A stretch of 64,000 bases of DNA, from positions 1 to 64,000 of the forward strand of contig NZ_JARVRJ010000010.1 of NCBI RefSeq assembly GCF_030209745.1, written 5' to 3'. The stretch comes from Arthrobacter sp. fls2-241-R2A-200 (lineage in GTDB: Bacteria; Actinomycetota; Actinomycetes; Actinomycetales; Micrococcaceae). This document shows positions 55,947 to 64,000 of this stretch, piece after piece. A model generated the notes under the pieces. The model worked only from the letters and a program-made list of their open reading frames with translations. It did not search any database and was not told where the DNA came from. Position 1 is the stretch's first letter, and each line of letters opens with the position of its first letter. The position numbers and the translations under genes were made by a program.

Positions 55947-57182
55947 ATGCCCGCAGGGTTGATCGCCCTTGCCCTCGGCGGATTCGGCATCGGTCTGACT
56001 GAATTCGTCATCATGGGCCTCTTGCCGGAGATTGCCGCCGACTTCCACGTCAGCGAAGCCTCGGCAGGTTGGTTCATTTCCGGCTACGCCCTTAGTGTCA
56101 CCGTCGGTGCGTTGCTCGTCACGGCCGCCGTGACCAGGCTGCCCCGCAAGCCGGTCCTCGTAGGGTTGCTCGTACTTTTCATTATCGGCAACTTCCTTTC
56201 GGCCATTGCCGACGGGTATGGGGCAATGATGCTGGGACGTATCGTTGCCGCGTTGTGCCATGGAGCCTTCTTCGGTATCGGTTCGGTGGTGGCAGCAGGC
56301 CTCGTCCCGGCGAACAAGAAGGCTGGAGCCATTGCCATCATGTTCACCGGCCTCACAGCAGCAAACGTCCTGGGCGTTCCCTTCGGAACGTTGCTGGGCC
56401 AAAGCTTCGGCTGGCGTTCCACGTTCTGGGCGATCACCGCGATCGGCGTCCTTGCGCTGCTCGGCATTGCCCTCTGGGTTCCCAAGGCGTCAACAGGACC
56501 GGCTCAGAGCCTCCGAAGCGAGCTGGGCGCCTTCACCTCAGGGCAGGTATGGCTTTCCCTCGTGGTGACCATCCTTGGCTTCGGCGGGATGTTCGGCGCC
56601 TTCACGTACATAGCCTTCACGCTGACCGAAGTTTCCGGATTCCCAGCCAGCGCCGTTCCGTGGCTTCTGGTGCTGTTCGGCGGCGGGTTGTTCGTGGGCA
56701 ACTTCCTCGGTGGCAAGGCGGCCGACAAAGCCTTGGACCTGTCCCTTATCCTCATCCTCGCCGGCCTGATGGTGGTCTTGGCCTTCTTTGCCCTTACTGC
56801 CTTCAGCAGCGTCGCAACAGTTTTCTCGCTGGCCCTCATGGGCGGATTCGGTTTCGCCACGGTTCCCGGCTTGCAGATGCGGGTGATGCACTTCGCCTCA
56901 ATGGCGCCAACATTGGCTTCGGGGGCGAATATCGGTGCCTTCAACTTGGGCAATGCGCTGGGCGCCTGGCTCGGCGGGGTCACTATTTCCGCGGGCCTGG
57001 GGTACACCTCGCCGGTTTGGGCAGGAGTCGGCATGACGGCCGCAGCACTGGTGGTGATGATGCTGGCGGCCGCCGCAGCCAAGCGCCACGGGTCGGGAGC
57101 CCCTGTGGCCGCGTCCGACGTCGACAATCACCCCGTGGAGGCCGCCACGGTTGGAAGCCGCCAGCCCCATCGGCACGTGTAA
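55947..57182 (+). CDS. MFS transporter, DHA1 (AraJ-like) drug/sugar efflux group
   Basis: A 411-residue protein with 12 predicted membrane segments, starting LIALALGGFGIGLTEFVIMGLLPEIAADFHVSEASAGWFISGYAL, the usual opening of the arabinose-efflux/chloramphenicol-type subgroup. The loop 2-3 motif (RLPRKPVLVGLLVL) and motif C-like AANVLGVPFGTLLGQSFGWRSTFW are visible. A ~35-residue soluble C-terminus ends in HRHV. Probably exports a small toxic compound under MarR control; substrate unknown. Confidence 0.9.
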   Translation: MPAGLIALALGGFGIGLTEFVIMGLLPEIAADFHVSEASAGWFISGYALSVTVGALLVTAAVTRLPRKPVLVGLLVLFIIGNFLSAIADGYGAMMLGRIVAALCHGAFFGIGSVVAAGLVPANKKAGAIAIMFTGLTAANVLGVPFGTLLGQSFGWRSTFWAITAIGVLALLGIALWVPKASTGPAQSLRSELGAFTSGQVWLSLVVTILGFGGMFGAFTYIAFTLTEVSGFPASAVPWLLVLFGGGLFVGNFLGGKAADKALDLSLILILAGLMVVLAFFALTAFSSVATVFSLALMGGFGFATVPGLQMRVMHFASMAPTLASGANIGAFNLGNALGAWLGGVTISAGLGYTSPVWAGVGMTAAALVVMMLAAAAAKRHGSGAPVAASDVDNHPVEAATVGSRQPHRHV

Positions 57183-57202
57183 GTGCCGGGTCTCTCCGGC
57201 AC
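57183..57202 (+). terminator. Hairpin after the MFS gene
   Basis: Stem GTGCCGG / CCGGCAC (57183-57189 with 57196-57202), 6-nt loop, immediately after the stop codon; no T run. Confidence 0.4.
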
Positions 57203-57298
57203 TACTGCCAGCGCCGGACTACTGTGCCTATACTTTCAGCGGTGGCCGGAAGCAGGGCCGCCGTCGAGGTTCGACAACGTCCCGATGAAAGGCCACCC

Positions 57299-57685
57299 GT
57301 GAGCAATATTCCAGCAGAACTTTCCTATACCGCTGAACACGAATGGATTTCCGCTCCAAATGCCGACGGCGTTGTGCGGATTGGTATTACCGACTTTGCC
57401 CAGGATGCGTTGGGCGATGTTGTCTATGCCCAAATGCCGGAGCCGGGGACTAAAATCACGGGCAACGAAGTGGTCGGGGAGGTTGAATCCACCAAAAGCG
57501 TTAGTGATATCTATGCTCCGGTTACGGGCGAGGTCACAGAGCGCAATGACGCCCTGGACTCTGATCCCGCACTCATTAACTCGGACCCGTACGGAGAAGG
57601 TTGGCTTATTGAAATAAAGCTGGCGGAGGCTGACGCAATGGAGTCGCTGCTCAGTGCATCGGAGTACGAACAACAGGTAGGCTAA
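57299..57685 (+). CDS. gcvH: Glycine cleavage system H protein
   Basis: A 128-residue lipoyl carrier protein shuttling the aminomethyl group between P, T and L proteins. The lipoylated Lys lies in the conserved GEVESTKSVSDIYAP loop, preceded by VRIGITDFAQDALGDVVYAQMPE. GTG 57299 is chosen: GAAAGG is 6 nt upstream and the product then begins MSNIPAELSYTAEHEW, the normal H-protein start. The gcvH-garA-ftsR order is conserved in actinobacteria; the other gcv genes are not in the window. Confidence 0.95.
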   Translation: MSNIPAELSYTAEHEWISAPNADGVVRIGITDFAQDALGDVVYAQMPEPGTKITGNEVVGEVESTKSVSDIYAPVTGEVTERNDALDSDPALINSDPYGEGWLIEIKLAEADAMESLLSASEYEQQVG

Positions 57686-57692
57686 AGTTATC

Positions 57693-57740
57693 TGGCCCGC
57701 CAGGCTGTTTTCCCATATCAGGAAAGGGTGCGGCGGGCCA
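57693..57740. repeat. Inverted repeat between gcvH and garA
   Basis: 9-bp arms TGGCCCGCC (57693-57701) and GGCGGGCCA (57732-57740) with a 30-nt loop in the leader of the FHA gene. May be an attenuator or processing site; no T run follows. Confidence 0.35.
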
Positions 57741-57821
57741 GCAACCGATTTGCCCGGCGGTACCGGGAGGTGGACGTGGCCGGCGGGGTTTGGAACTGCC
57801 GGCAGATGAGGAGGAAATCCC

Positions 57822-58298
57822 ATGGTTGGCGATGAACAGGATCAAGCCAATGTCGGAAACGGCGCGGAGGAACAGCCGACGTCGGAGACCACCTCCATCA
57901 GCATCACCCCAACTTGGGACGAGCCAAGCATCACCCCGAGGCTCGGTGCCGAAGAGCGGGCGTCCGTGGATGCGCTCCCGCCGAACTCTGCGTTGCTCAT
58001 CGCGCACAGCGGACCGAACGCGGGAGCACGGTTCTTGCTGGATGCGGACACCACCACGGCCGGCCGTCACCCCGATGCCGATATCTTCCTCGATGACGTC
58101 ACGGTGTCGCGCAAGCATGTGCAGTTCAACCGGTCGGGAACCGGCTTCGAGCTGGTGGACATGGGGAGCCTCAACGGCACCTACGTGAACCATGACCGGG
58201 TGGACCGCGTGCAGCTGAAAAGCGGTAACGAAGTCCAGATCGGCAAGTTCCGCCTCACTTACTACCTGAGCCCTGCTCGCGCAGCAGGCCAAGTCTGA
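57822..58298 (+). CDS. garA: FHA-domain metabolic regulator (GarA/OdhI)
   Basis: A 158-residue protein. The N-terminal tail carries the ETTS motif (SETTSISITPTW, about 21-32) that is phosphorylated by PknG/PknB-type kinases in GarA and OdhI. The FHA domain (about 55-150) has GRHPDADIFLDDVTVSRKHVQF and DMGSLNGTYVNHDRV, with the phosphothreonine-binding Arg, Ser and Asn. Unphosphorylated GarA/OdhI inhibits 2-oxoglutarate dehydrogenase and controls glutamate metabolism; phosphorylation makes the FHA bind its own tail. Strong GAGGAGG site before ATG. Confidence 0.94.
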   Translation: MVGDEQDQANVGNGAEEQPTSETTSISITPTWDEPSITPRLGAEERASVDALPPNSALLIAHSGPNAGARFLLDADTTTAGRHPDADIFLDDVTVSRKHVQFNRSGTGFELVDMGSLNGTYVNHDRVDRVQLKSGNEVQIGKFRLTYYLSPARAAGQV

Positions 58299-58315
58299 CC
58301 CCGGGGATTCTTCCT

Positions 58316-59038
58316 GTGGCTATGGCCCAGCCGGACCGTCGCGGACCACAAGTCCTCAACATCGGGGAGGTCCTCGCACAACTCAGCGAGGACTTCCCTG
58401 GGATGACTGCGTCCAAGATCCGCTTTCTTGAGGAAAAGGGACTCATCAATCCCAAGCGGACTCCTGCCGGGTACCGGCAGTACGCGGACAGCGACGTCGA
58501 ACGGCTGCGGTTTGTCCTCGGGCTGCAACGGGACCAGTATCTCCCGTTGAAAGTGATCAAGGACTACCTCGATGCCATTGACCGTGGCGAGCGTCCTGAA
58601 AACCTGCCCCCCGGGGTCACTGTATCCCCTAGGGTGGTTTCCGCGGAGATGGCCGCCGAGATCCAAGGCCGTGCGCGTGCGTTGACGGAAGAACAGCTCC
58701 GTGCCGAGTCGGGAGCGAGTGTTCCACTGTTGGAATCTTTGCTCAGTTTCGGACTCATCAGCCACGTGGGCGGCAAGTTCGATGAGCATGCACTCCAGGT
58801 GGCCCGGGCATGCGTGCAACTGGAAGGTCACGGCCTTGAGCCACGGCATTTGCGTCCCTTCCAAGCGGCAGCCGAGCGGGAGTTCGGGCTCGTTGAACGG
58901 GCTGTTGCACCGTTGGCATCCCGCCGGGACGCGGCATCCCAAGCGCGCGCAGCGGAGGCTGCGCGTGAAATCAGCGAGCTCTGCCTGACCTTGCATCGAG
59001 CGCTTGTTCATGACCGGATCGCGCGGATGGACAGCTGA
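58316..59038 (+). CDS. ftsR: MerR-family regulator FtsR
   Basis: A 240-residue regulator. The N-terminal MerR winged helix is LNIGEVLAQLSEDFPGMTASKIRFLEEKGLINPKRTPAGYRQYADSDVERLRFV, followed by a long helix and a helical C-terminal domain. It is the homologue, by position after garA/odhI, of FtsR (C. glutamicum Cg1631, M. tuberculosis Rv1828), which activates ftsZ. GTG start, 17 nt after garA; stop adjoins the nuclease gene's ATG. Confidence 0.9.
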   Translation: MAMAQPDRRGPQVLNIGEVLAQLSEDFPGMTASKIRFLEEKGLINPKRTPAGYRQYADSDVERLRFVLGLQRDQYLPLKVIKDYLDAIDRGERPENLPPGVTVSPRVVSAEMAAEIQGRARALTEEQLRAESGASVPLLESLLSFGLISHVGGKFDEHALQVARACVQLEGHGLEPRHLRPFQAAAEREFGLVERAVAPLASRRDAASQARAAEAAREISELCLTLHRALVHDRIARMDS

Positions 59039-59538
59039 TGATCGAAGTTGAAATTGTAGGCGTTCGAATCGAACTGCCGTCCAATCAGCCGTTGGTCCTG
59101 CTCAGGGAGATTAAAGGCGAGCGTCACGTTCCCATCTGGATTGGAACCCCCGAGGCCAGCGCCATCGCTTTGGCCCAACAAGGAGTGGTCCCACCCCGGC
59201 CGATGACCCATGACCTGTTGGTGGATGTGATTGAGTCGCTCGGGCACTCCATCATCAGCGTCAATATCGTCGCGGTGGAAGACAACATTTTTTACGGCCA
59301 GTTGCAGTTCGACGACGGCACCGTGGTGAGTTCACGGGCCTCGGATGCCTTGGCCCTGGCTTTGCGGGCGAAATGCCGAATCTGGTGCGCCGATGCTGTC
59401 ATGGAAGAGGCCGGCGTCCGCATCACTGAACATGACGAAGGCGAAGATTCGGAGCCGGATCCCGTGGATGAAGAGCGGGAAATGCGCCGTTTCAGGGAGT
59501 TTTTGGACGATGTAGAGCCCGAAGATTTCGAAGGCTGA
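59038..59538 (+). CDS. Bifunctional nuclease family protein (DUF151)
   Basis: A 166-residue protein with the DUF151/BFN core: IEVEIVGVRIELPSNQPLVLLREIKGERHVPIWIGTPEASAIALAQQG, then MTHDLLVDVIESLGHSIISVNIVAVEDNIFYGQLQF and SRASDALALALR. The C-terminus is acidic (DEGEDSEPDPVDEERE). Homologue of Rv1829, in the same order. Members are reported to degrade RNA and DNA, but the cellular role is not settled. Confidence 0.9.
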   Translation: MIEVEIVGVRIELPSNQPLVLLREIKGERHVPIWIGTPEASAIALAQQGVVPPRPMTHDLLVDVIESLGHSIISVNIVAVEDNIFYGQLQFDDGTVVSSRASDALALALRAKCRIWCADAVMEEAGVRITEHDEGEDSEPDPVDEEREMRRFREFLDDVEPEDFEG

Positions 59539-59665
59539 AGCACTTAAGCTTGAAGTTGAGGGTGAAACTTTCGACACGACTGGAATTTGCTGTCAACGTC
59601 TTTGACCTCGCCGCTTTGCGGGCCTAACGTCAGAGGTATCGAGTTCCCGTTGCATACCCTGCCTG

Positions 59666-59695
59666 CGCAAGTCACACTGAGAGTGCGGACTTGCG
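59666..59695. promoter_or_regulatory. Inverted repeat upstream of the second MerR gene
   Basis: 8-bp arms CGCAAGTC (59666-59673) and GACTTGCG (59688-59695) with a 14-nt spacer, about 76 nt before the GTG start. A plausible autoregulatory site for a MerR dimer; its long spacer is not typical of MerR, so the role is uncertain. Confidence 0.4.
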
Positions 59696-59771
59696 GGAAT
59701 GACGCTGCTGCGTTCGGCGTTTTGACCAGGGTAGGCACCGTCCCCAAGGGAACTGAGAACAAGGAGGTCAC

Positions 59772-60365
59772 GTGAGTCCGAAAGGCGAAGCAGGCGAGCT
59801 GAAGCATGCCTCGACCGGCATTGCTGCGCCCGCATCCGGCGCCCAAGGTCTACTCTTCACGGAGGACCTTCCGGTACTGGACGAGGACGCGGGATACCGC
59901 GGCCCTACCGCCTGTAAAGCGGCAGGAATCACCTACCGGCAACTGGACTATTGGGCCCGCACTGGCCTGGTGGAGCCGGCGGTTCGCGGCGCGGCCGGTT
60001 CCGGCTCGCAGCGACTCTACGGCTTCCGCGACATCTTGGTACTCAAAGTGGTCAAGCGTCTTTTGGATACCGGAGTTTCCCTGCAACAGATCCGCACCGC
60101 CGTCGAACACCTCCGCGAGCGTGGAGTTGAAGACCTGGCGCAAATCACGCTGATGAGCGATGGCGCAAGTGTCTACGAATGTACCTCTGCTGACGAGGTG
60201 ATCGATCTCGTTCAAGGCGGTCAAGGCGTCTTCGGCATAGCCGTGGGCCGGGTATGGAGGGAAGTCGAGGGGAGCCTGGCCGCACTGCCAAGCGAACATG
60301 CAGCGGAGCAGTCCTTTCCCGACGACGAACTGACCAAGCGTCGCGCAGCGCGCCGCATCAGCTAG
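59772..60365 (+). CDS. MerR-family regulator (second, Rv1830-like)
   Basis: A 197-residue regulator. After a ~45-residue disordered N-terminus, the MerR domain is GPTACKAAGITYRQLDYWARTGLVEPAVRGAAGSGSQRLYGFRDILVLKVVKRLLDTGVSLQQIRTAVEHL. The C-terminal part has ASVYECTSADEVIDLVQGGQGVFGIAVGRVWREVEGSL, matching the Rv1830 group. GTG 59772 has AAGGAGG 4-5 nt upstream. Last gene of the gcvH-garA-ftsR cluster; regulates unknown targets. Confidence 0.9.
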   Translation: MSPKGEAGELKHASTGIAAPASGAQGLLFTEDLPVLDEDAGYRGPTACKAAGITYRQLDYWARTGLVEPAVRGAAGSGSQRLYGFRDILVLKVVKRLLDTGVSLQQIRTAVEHLRERGVEDLAQITLMSDGASVYECTSADEVIDLVQGGQGVFGIAVGRVWREVEGSLAALPSEHAAEQSFPDDELTKRRAARRIS

Positions 60366-60383
60366 GGCCCGCGCCATAAAGTT

Positions 60384-60424
60384 GTGAAAAAAGCCTCTTC
60401 CCATCAGGGAGGAGGCTTTTCACG
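60384..60424. terminator. Bidirectional terminator after the second MerR gene
   Basis: Near-perfect stem with arms GTGAAAA...AGCCTC and GAGGCTTTTCAC (two-base bulge), lying between the convergent MerR and ParA-like genes; T runs on both sides. Confidence 0.8.
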
Positions 60425-60450
60425 TCAGGCCATGCTTATCCGGAGATTCC

Positions 60451-61263
60451 TTAGCGTTGCCGACGGTCCCGGAGAGCCGGCTGATGGGCCAAGAGTTTCT
60501 GGAGCAGGGCGTCGAACAGCTTGGCTGAGTTCTTGGCTGAGTCTCCGGGCCAGTGATGCACTGAATGGGCTGCGCCCTGGATTTGTTGCCAGTTGGCTTG
60601 CTCCGGAATGTGCGGTGAAAGCAGGAGTTCGCCGAACATGGACTCCATCTCGGCGAGCCGATAGGCGTGCTCAGCTGATCCGGATCGGACCCGGTTCGCA
60701 ATGATTCCGGCAGGGGCCAGATTGGGCGCAAACTCCTGCCGAAACAGTTGGATGGCCCGCATGGTCCGTTCCGTACCGGCAACGGAGAACAGGCCGGGCT
60801 CCGCGACGAGGACAACCCTGTCGCTGGCACTCCACGCCATACGGGTCAACCCGTTCAGGGAAGGAGGGCAATCTATGAGGACCAACTCGTAATTGGTGGT
60901 GGTGCCCCCCAAGACCGTGGTGAGCCGCCGAAGGTCCCGGCGGCCAAGGTCGGGGCGATCGTAGATCCCGGTGAACGCAGAACCGATAGCGACATCCAAA
61001 GTGCCGTTGCTGGACCCGTTGGACACCCAGCTGCTGCCGGCCACGTTTTCCTGGATCCGGGCCTTCCTGGGGTTCTTGAGCATCCTGCCGATGTCCAGTT
61101 GGGACTCAGGCTGCACGCCGAGCGCCGTGGTGGCGTCGGCATGCGGATCGAGGTCCACAACGAGAGTAGGAATGCCTGCCGCGAGGGCGGCCGACGCCAG
61201 ACCGGTAGTCACGGACGTCTTGCCCACTCCACCTTTGAGGCTGCTGATGCTCACTACTTGCAC
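60451..61263 (-). CDS. ParA/MinD-family ATPase, orphan
   Basis: About 270 residues. The deviant Walker A is SISSLKGGVGKTSVTTGLA, with LVVDLDPHADATTALG and VLIDCPPSLNGLTRMAW. The end ALLQKLLAHQPALRDRRQR is basic. No ParB-like gene is beside it. The GTG at 61263 gives the compact MQVVSISSLKGGVGKT front; a TTG at 61275 would add four residues and neither has a clear ribosome site. It is divergent from pyc. Possibly positions cellular machinery (inferred). Confidence 0.85.
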   Translation of the reverse strand: MQVVSISSLKGGVGKTSVTTGLASAALAAGIPTLVVDLDPHADATTALGVQPESQLDIGRMLKNPRKARIQENVAGSSWVSNGSSNGTLDVAIGSAFTGIYDRPDLGRRDLRRLTTVLGGTTTNYELVLIDCPPSLNGLTRMAWSASDRVVLVAEPGLFSVAGTERTMRAIQLFRQEFAPNLAPAGIIANRVRSGSAEHAYRLAEMESMFGELLLSPHIPEQANWQQIQGAAHSVHHWPGDSAKNSAKLFDALLQKLLAHQPALRDRRQR

Positions 61264-61562
61264 TTGAAAACCCAAAACCTTACGCCGATTGCCGTATCGC
61301 GCTGATTCGGCTCCGGGAGCACCGGAGCCGGGGCTTGCCGAAGCCCCCTCAACATCATATGGTGCCGGGCCTGGGTTTCCCGCTTTCTACGCGCCAGCCG
61401 CGGGGCCTCGGCAGCAATAGCATGGTGTTGGATCGCGCGTACGCATATACAGCCCAGATGACGTTTCCATTGTGATGGTTGCCACAAAGATTTGTGTTTG
61501 ATGCTGGCGGCACTACACACTGTGACCACCGACCGATCCACCCGCAATGATGCAGGAGAAGT

Positions 61563-64000
61563 ATGTTTTCGAAAATTCTGGTGGCCAATCGCGGCGAGAT
61601 CGCGATCAGGGCGTTTCGCGCTGGTTATGAACTGGGCGCCAAGACAGTAGCTGTCTTTCCGCATGAGGATCGCAACTCGATCCACCGGCAGAAGGCTGAC
61701 GAAGCTTATTTGATCGGCGAGGCGGGCCACCCCGTCCGCGCCTACCTGGACGTAGAGGAGGTTGTCCGCGTCGCCAAGGAAGCCGGCGCGGACGCCATTT
61801 ACCCCGGCTATGGATTCCTCTCCGAAAACCCTGACTTGGCACGCGCAGCGAAAGCAGCAGGAATCACGTTTGTGGGCCCGCCCGCAGAGGTGCTGGAGCT
61901 CGCGGGCAATAAAGTCGCAGCCCTTGAGGCAGCCCGTAAGGCCGGCGTCCCCGTCCTGAAGTCGAGCCAACCCTCCAAGGACATCGACGAACTGATTGCC
62001 GCTGCAGACGAGATTGGCTTTCCTATCTTCGCCAAGGCCGTTGCCGGTGGTGGTGGTCGTGGCATGCGCCGTGTCGAGACACGCGAAGCCCTCCCCGAGG
62101 CACTGCAGTCCGCGATGCGGGAAGCCGATGCCGCTTTCGGTGACCCCACGATGTTCCTTGAACAGGCAGTACTGCGCCCGCGCCACATTGAGGTCCAGAT
62201 CCTGGCTGATGCCGAGGGCAACGTCATGCACCTCTTCGAGCGCGACTGTTCGCTCCAGCGGCGCCACCAGAAAGTCATCGAGATTGCTCCTGCGCCGAAC
62301 TTGGATGAGAACATCCGGCAGGCGCTATACCGCGATGCCGTCGCTTTCGCCAAGGCCTTGAACTACGTGAACGCGGGAACGGTAGAGTTCCTCGTGGACA
62401 CCGAGGGAGAACGAGCCGGCCAGCACGTCTTCATTGAGATGAATCCGCGCATCCAGGTGGAGCACACCGTCACGGAAGAGATCACCGACGTCGACCTCGT
62501 CCAGGCGCAGATGCGGATCGCCTCGGGCGAGACGCTGGCGGACCTCGGACTGAGCCAGGAATCGGTCGCCATCAAGGGCGCGGCCCTTCAGTGCCGTATC
62601 ACCACCGAGGATCCTGCGAACGGATTCCGCCCTGACGTTGGAAAGATCACGGGTTACCGTTCCGCCGGTGGTGCCGGTGTCAGGCTCGACGGCGGTACGG
62701 TCTACTCGGGCGCCGAGATCAGCCCGCACTTTGACTCCATGCTGGTGAAGCTCACCTGCCGCGGCCGTGATTACCCTGCTGCTGTAGCCCGCGCGCGCCG
62801 TGGTTTGGCTGAGTTCCGTATCCGTGGCGTGTCCACCAACATCCCGTTCCTCCAGGCTGTCCTGGCCGATCCGGACTTCAACGCCGGCAACGTGGCAACG
62901 GACTTCATCGACAAGCGCCCCGAGCTGCTGACGTCCCACATCTCTGCTGACCGCGGCACCAAGCTGCTCACGTGGCTTGCAGACGTTACCGTCAACAAAC
63001 CGAACGGCGAGCTCAAGGTCCACTCCGACCCGGCAAGCAAGCTTCCCGTCATCGAAGGTCCTGTCCCGACGTCGGGTTCCCGCCAGAAGCTGCGGGAGCT
63101 CGGTCCCGAAGGTTTCGCGAAGGCGCTGCGCGAGCAGCAGGCCGTCGCAGTCACGGACACGACGTTCCGCGACGCCCATCAGTCGCTGCTGGCTACCCGG
63201 GTCCGCACCCGCGACCTCGTGGCTGCCGGTCCGGCCGTCACGGCGCTCTTGCCGGAGTTGCTCTCGGTGGAAGCCTGGGGCGGTGCGACGTACGATGTGG
63301 CGCTGCGGTTCCTCGGCGAAGATCCGTGGGATCGTTTGGCCGCGCTGCGCCAGGCCCTGCCGAATACCTGTATCCAAATGCTCCTGCGAGGACGCAACAC
63401 CGTTGGTTACACTCCGTACCCGGAAGAGGTGACCGAGGCTTTCGTCAATGAAGCAGCGGCAACGGGTATCGACATCTTCCGTATCTTCGATGCGTTGAAC
63501 GACGTCAACCAGATGGCGCCTGCGATCCGCGCGGTTCGTGCAACCGGTACCGCCGTGGCCGAAGTCGCTTTGTGCTACACCGGCAACCTCCTGGACCCCA
63601 ACGAGGACCTCTACACGCTCGATTACTACCTGGACCTCGCCCAGAAGATCGTCGACGCCGGAGCGCACATCCTCGCCATCAAGGACATGGCGGGCCTCTT
63701 GCGTCCTGCGGCCGCCGCAAAGCTGGTGTCGGCCCTGCGTGAGCGCTTCGACCTGCCTGTTCACCTGCACACCCACGACACCGCCGGCGGCCAACTCGCC
63801 ACCTTGCTGGCTGCCGTAGACGCAGGAGTCGACGCCGTCGACGTCGCCGCAGCATCGCTGGCCGGCACCACCAGCCAGCCAGCAGCGTCCGCGCTTGTCG
63901 CCGCCTTGGCCAACACGCCTCGGGACACTGGCCTCAGCCTGACAAATGTGGGTGCCTTGGAGCCCTACTGGGAAGCTGTTCGCCGAGTGTACGCACCGTT
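61563..64000 (+). CDS. pyc: Pyruvate carboxylase (3' end outside window)
   Basis: Anaplerotic conversion of pyruvate to oxaloacetate. About 812 of the usual ~1130 residues are visible. Biotin carboxylase (about 1-450): KILVANRGEIAIR, YPGYGFLSENPDLARA, GGGGRGMR, HIEVQILAD, FIEMNPRIQVEHTVTE. Carboxyltransferase (from about 525): DTTFRDAHQSLLATRVR, LLRGRNTVGYTPYPE, HLHTHDTAGGQL. The biotin carrier domain lies beyond the window. ATG 61563 is preceded by GGAGAAGT; the ~287-nt gap to the divergent ParA gene holds two short hairpins (CTCCGG/CCGGAG and GGGGCTT/AAGCCCC) but no gene. Confidence 0.95.
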   Translation, partial: MFSKILVANRGEIAIRAFRAGYELGAKTVAVFPHEDRNSIHRQKADEAYLIGEAGHPVRAYLDVEEVVRVAKEAGADAIYPGYGFLSENPDLARAAKAAGITFVGPPAEVLELAGNKVAALEAARKAGVPVLKSSQPSKDIDELIAAADEIGFPIFAKAVAGGGGRGMRRVETREALPEALQSAMREADAAFGDPTMFLEQAVLRPRHIEVQILADAEGNVMHLFERDCSLQRRHQKVIEIAPAPNLDENIRQALYRDAVAFAKALNYVNAGTVEFLVDTEGERAGQHVFIEMNPRIQVEHTVTEEITDVDLVQAQMRIASGETLADLGLSQESVAIKGAALQCRITTEDPANGFRPDVGKITGYRSAGGAGVRLDGGTVYSGAEISPHFDSMLVKLTCRGRDYPAAVARARRGLAEFRIRGVSTNIPFLQAVLADPDFNAGNVATDFIDKRPELLTSHISADRGTKLLTWLADVTVNKPNGELKVHSDPASKLPVIEGPVPTSGSRQKLRELGPEGFAKALREQQAVAVTDTTFRDAHQSLLATRVRTRDLVAAGPAVTALLPELLSVEAWGGATYDVALRFLGEDPWDRLAALRQALPNTCIQMLLRGRNTVGYTPYPEEVTEAFVNEAAATGIDIFRIFDALNDVNQMAPAIRAVRATGTAVAEVALCYTGNLLDPNEDLYTLDYYLDLAQKIVDAGAHILAIKDMAGLLRPAAAAKLVSALRERFDLPVHLHTHDTAGGQLATLLAAVDAGVDAVDVAAASLAGTTSQPAASALVAALANTPRDTGLSLTNVGALEPYWEAVRRVYAP

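Overview
The window is chromosomal DNA from a high-GC Gram-positive bacterium. Gene content and order (tlyA-nadK-recN-pyrG-xerD, parA-scpA-scpB-rluB-tyrA-cmk-der, gcvH-garA-ftsR-bifunctional nuclease-merR, pyc) are those of an actinobacterium. The protein sequences look most like the Arthrobacter/Paenarthrobacter group (Micrococcaceae); that genus-level statement is recognition from memory, not a database result. Overlapping stop/start codons and frequent GTG/TTG starts fit this.

Layout. (1) 1-9.6 kb: a co-directional housekeeping block: TPR-like protein, HAD phosphatase, TlyA, NAD kinase, RecN, CTP synthase, Nudix hydrolase, XerD. (2) 9.6-19.4 kb: a metabolic insert. It holds a membrane protein, a MutT-type Nudix protein, a leftward methylcitrate-cycle operon with its GntR regulator (gntR-prpD-prpB-prpC) and a CitA/DcuS-type two-component system divergent from a DctA dicarboxylate symporter. 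Together these suggest propionate and C4-dicarboxylate use. (3) 19.5-27.5 kb: chromosome segregation, RNA modification and cell-envelope genes ending in der, followed by a tRNA-Pro(GGG) gene. (4) About 27.7-55.2 kb: an accessory island anchored at the 3' end of that tRNA. (5) 55.2-64 kb: core genes again (MarR/MFS pair, gcvH, garA, ftsR, bifunctional nuclease, MerR, ParA-like ATPase, start of pyruvate carboxylase).

The island has two halves. The left half (27.7-37.1 kb, leftward) looks like an integrative mobile element. It has a large serine recombinase whose reading frame runs antisense into the tRNA, an ImmA-type protease with an XRE repressor, a ribbon-helix-helix-like protein, a beta-order DNA methyltransferase, a replication-relaxation protein, a VirD4/TraD-like ATPase and a string of small proteins. 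Two of its promoters share the layout TTGAAC-N17-CATAnT overlaid by repeated GTTCAA half-sites, so they are probably one repressor's regulon. I recognise no relaxase or secretion channel.

The right half (37.2-55.2 kb, mainly rightward) is a defence cargo. It has an unrecognised 372-aa protein, a type I restriction-modification operon in which a HEPN-motif protein is translationally coupled between HsdS and HsdR, a SprT/YgjP-like metalloprotease, a two-gene QxK-nuclease plus HerA ATPase system, and an OLD-family ATPase-TOPRIM nuclease. Around the last two lies a repeated module: an unrecognised 154-aa protein convergent with a recombinase-like helix-turn-helix protein, their stop codons interlocked. 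One copy is intact, one is truncated and split by an IS3-family element with a 3-bp target duplication, and there is a further fragment. I did not find a right-hand attachment-site copy of the tRNA 3' end, so the outer boundary of the island is inferred from gene content only.
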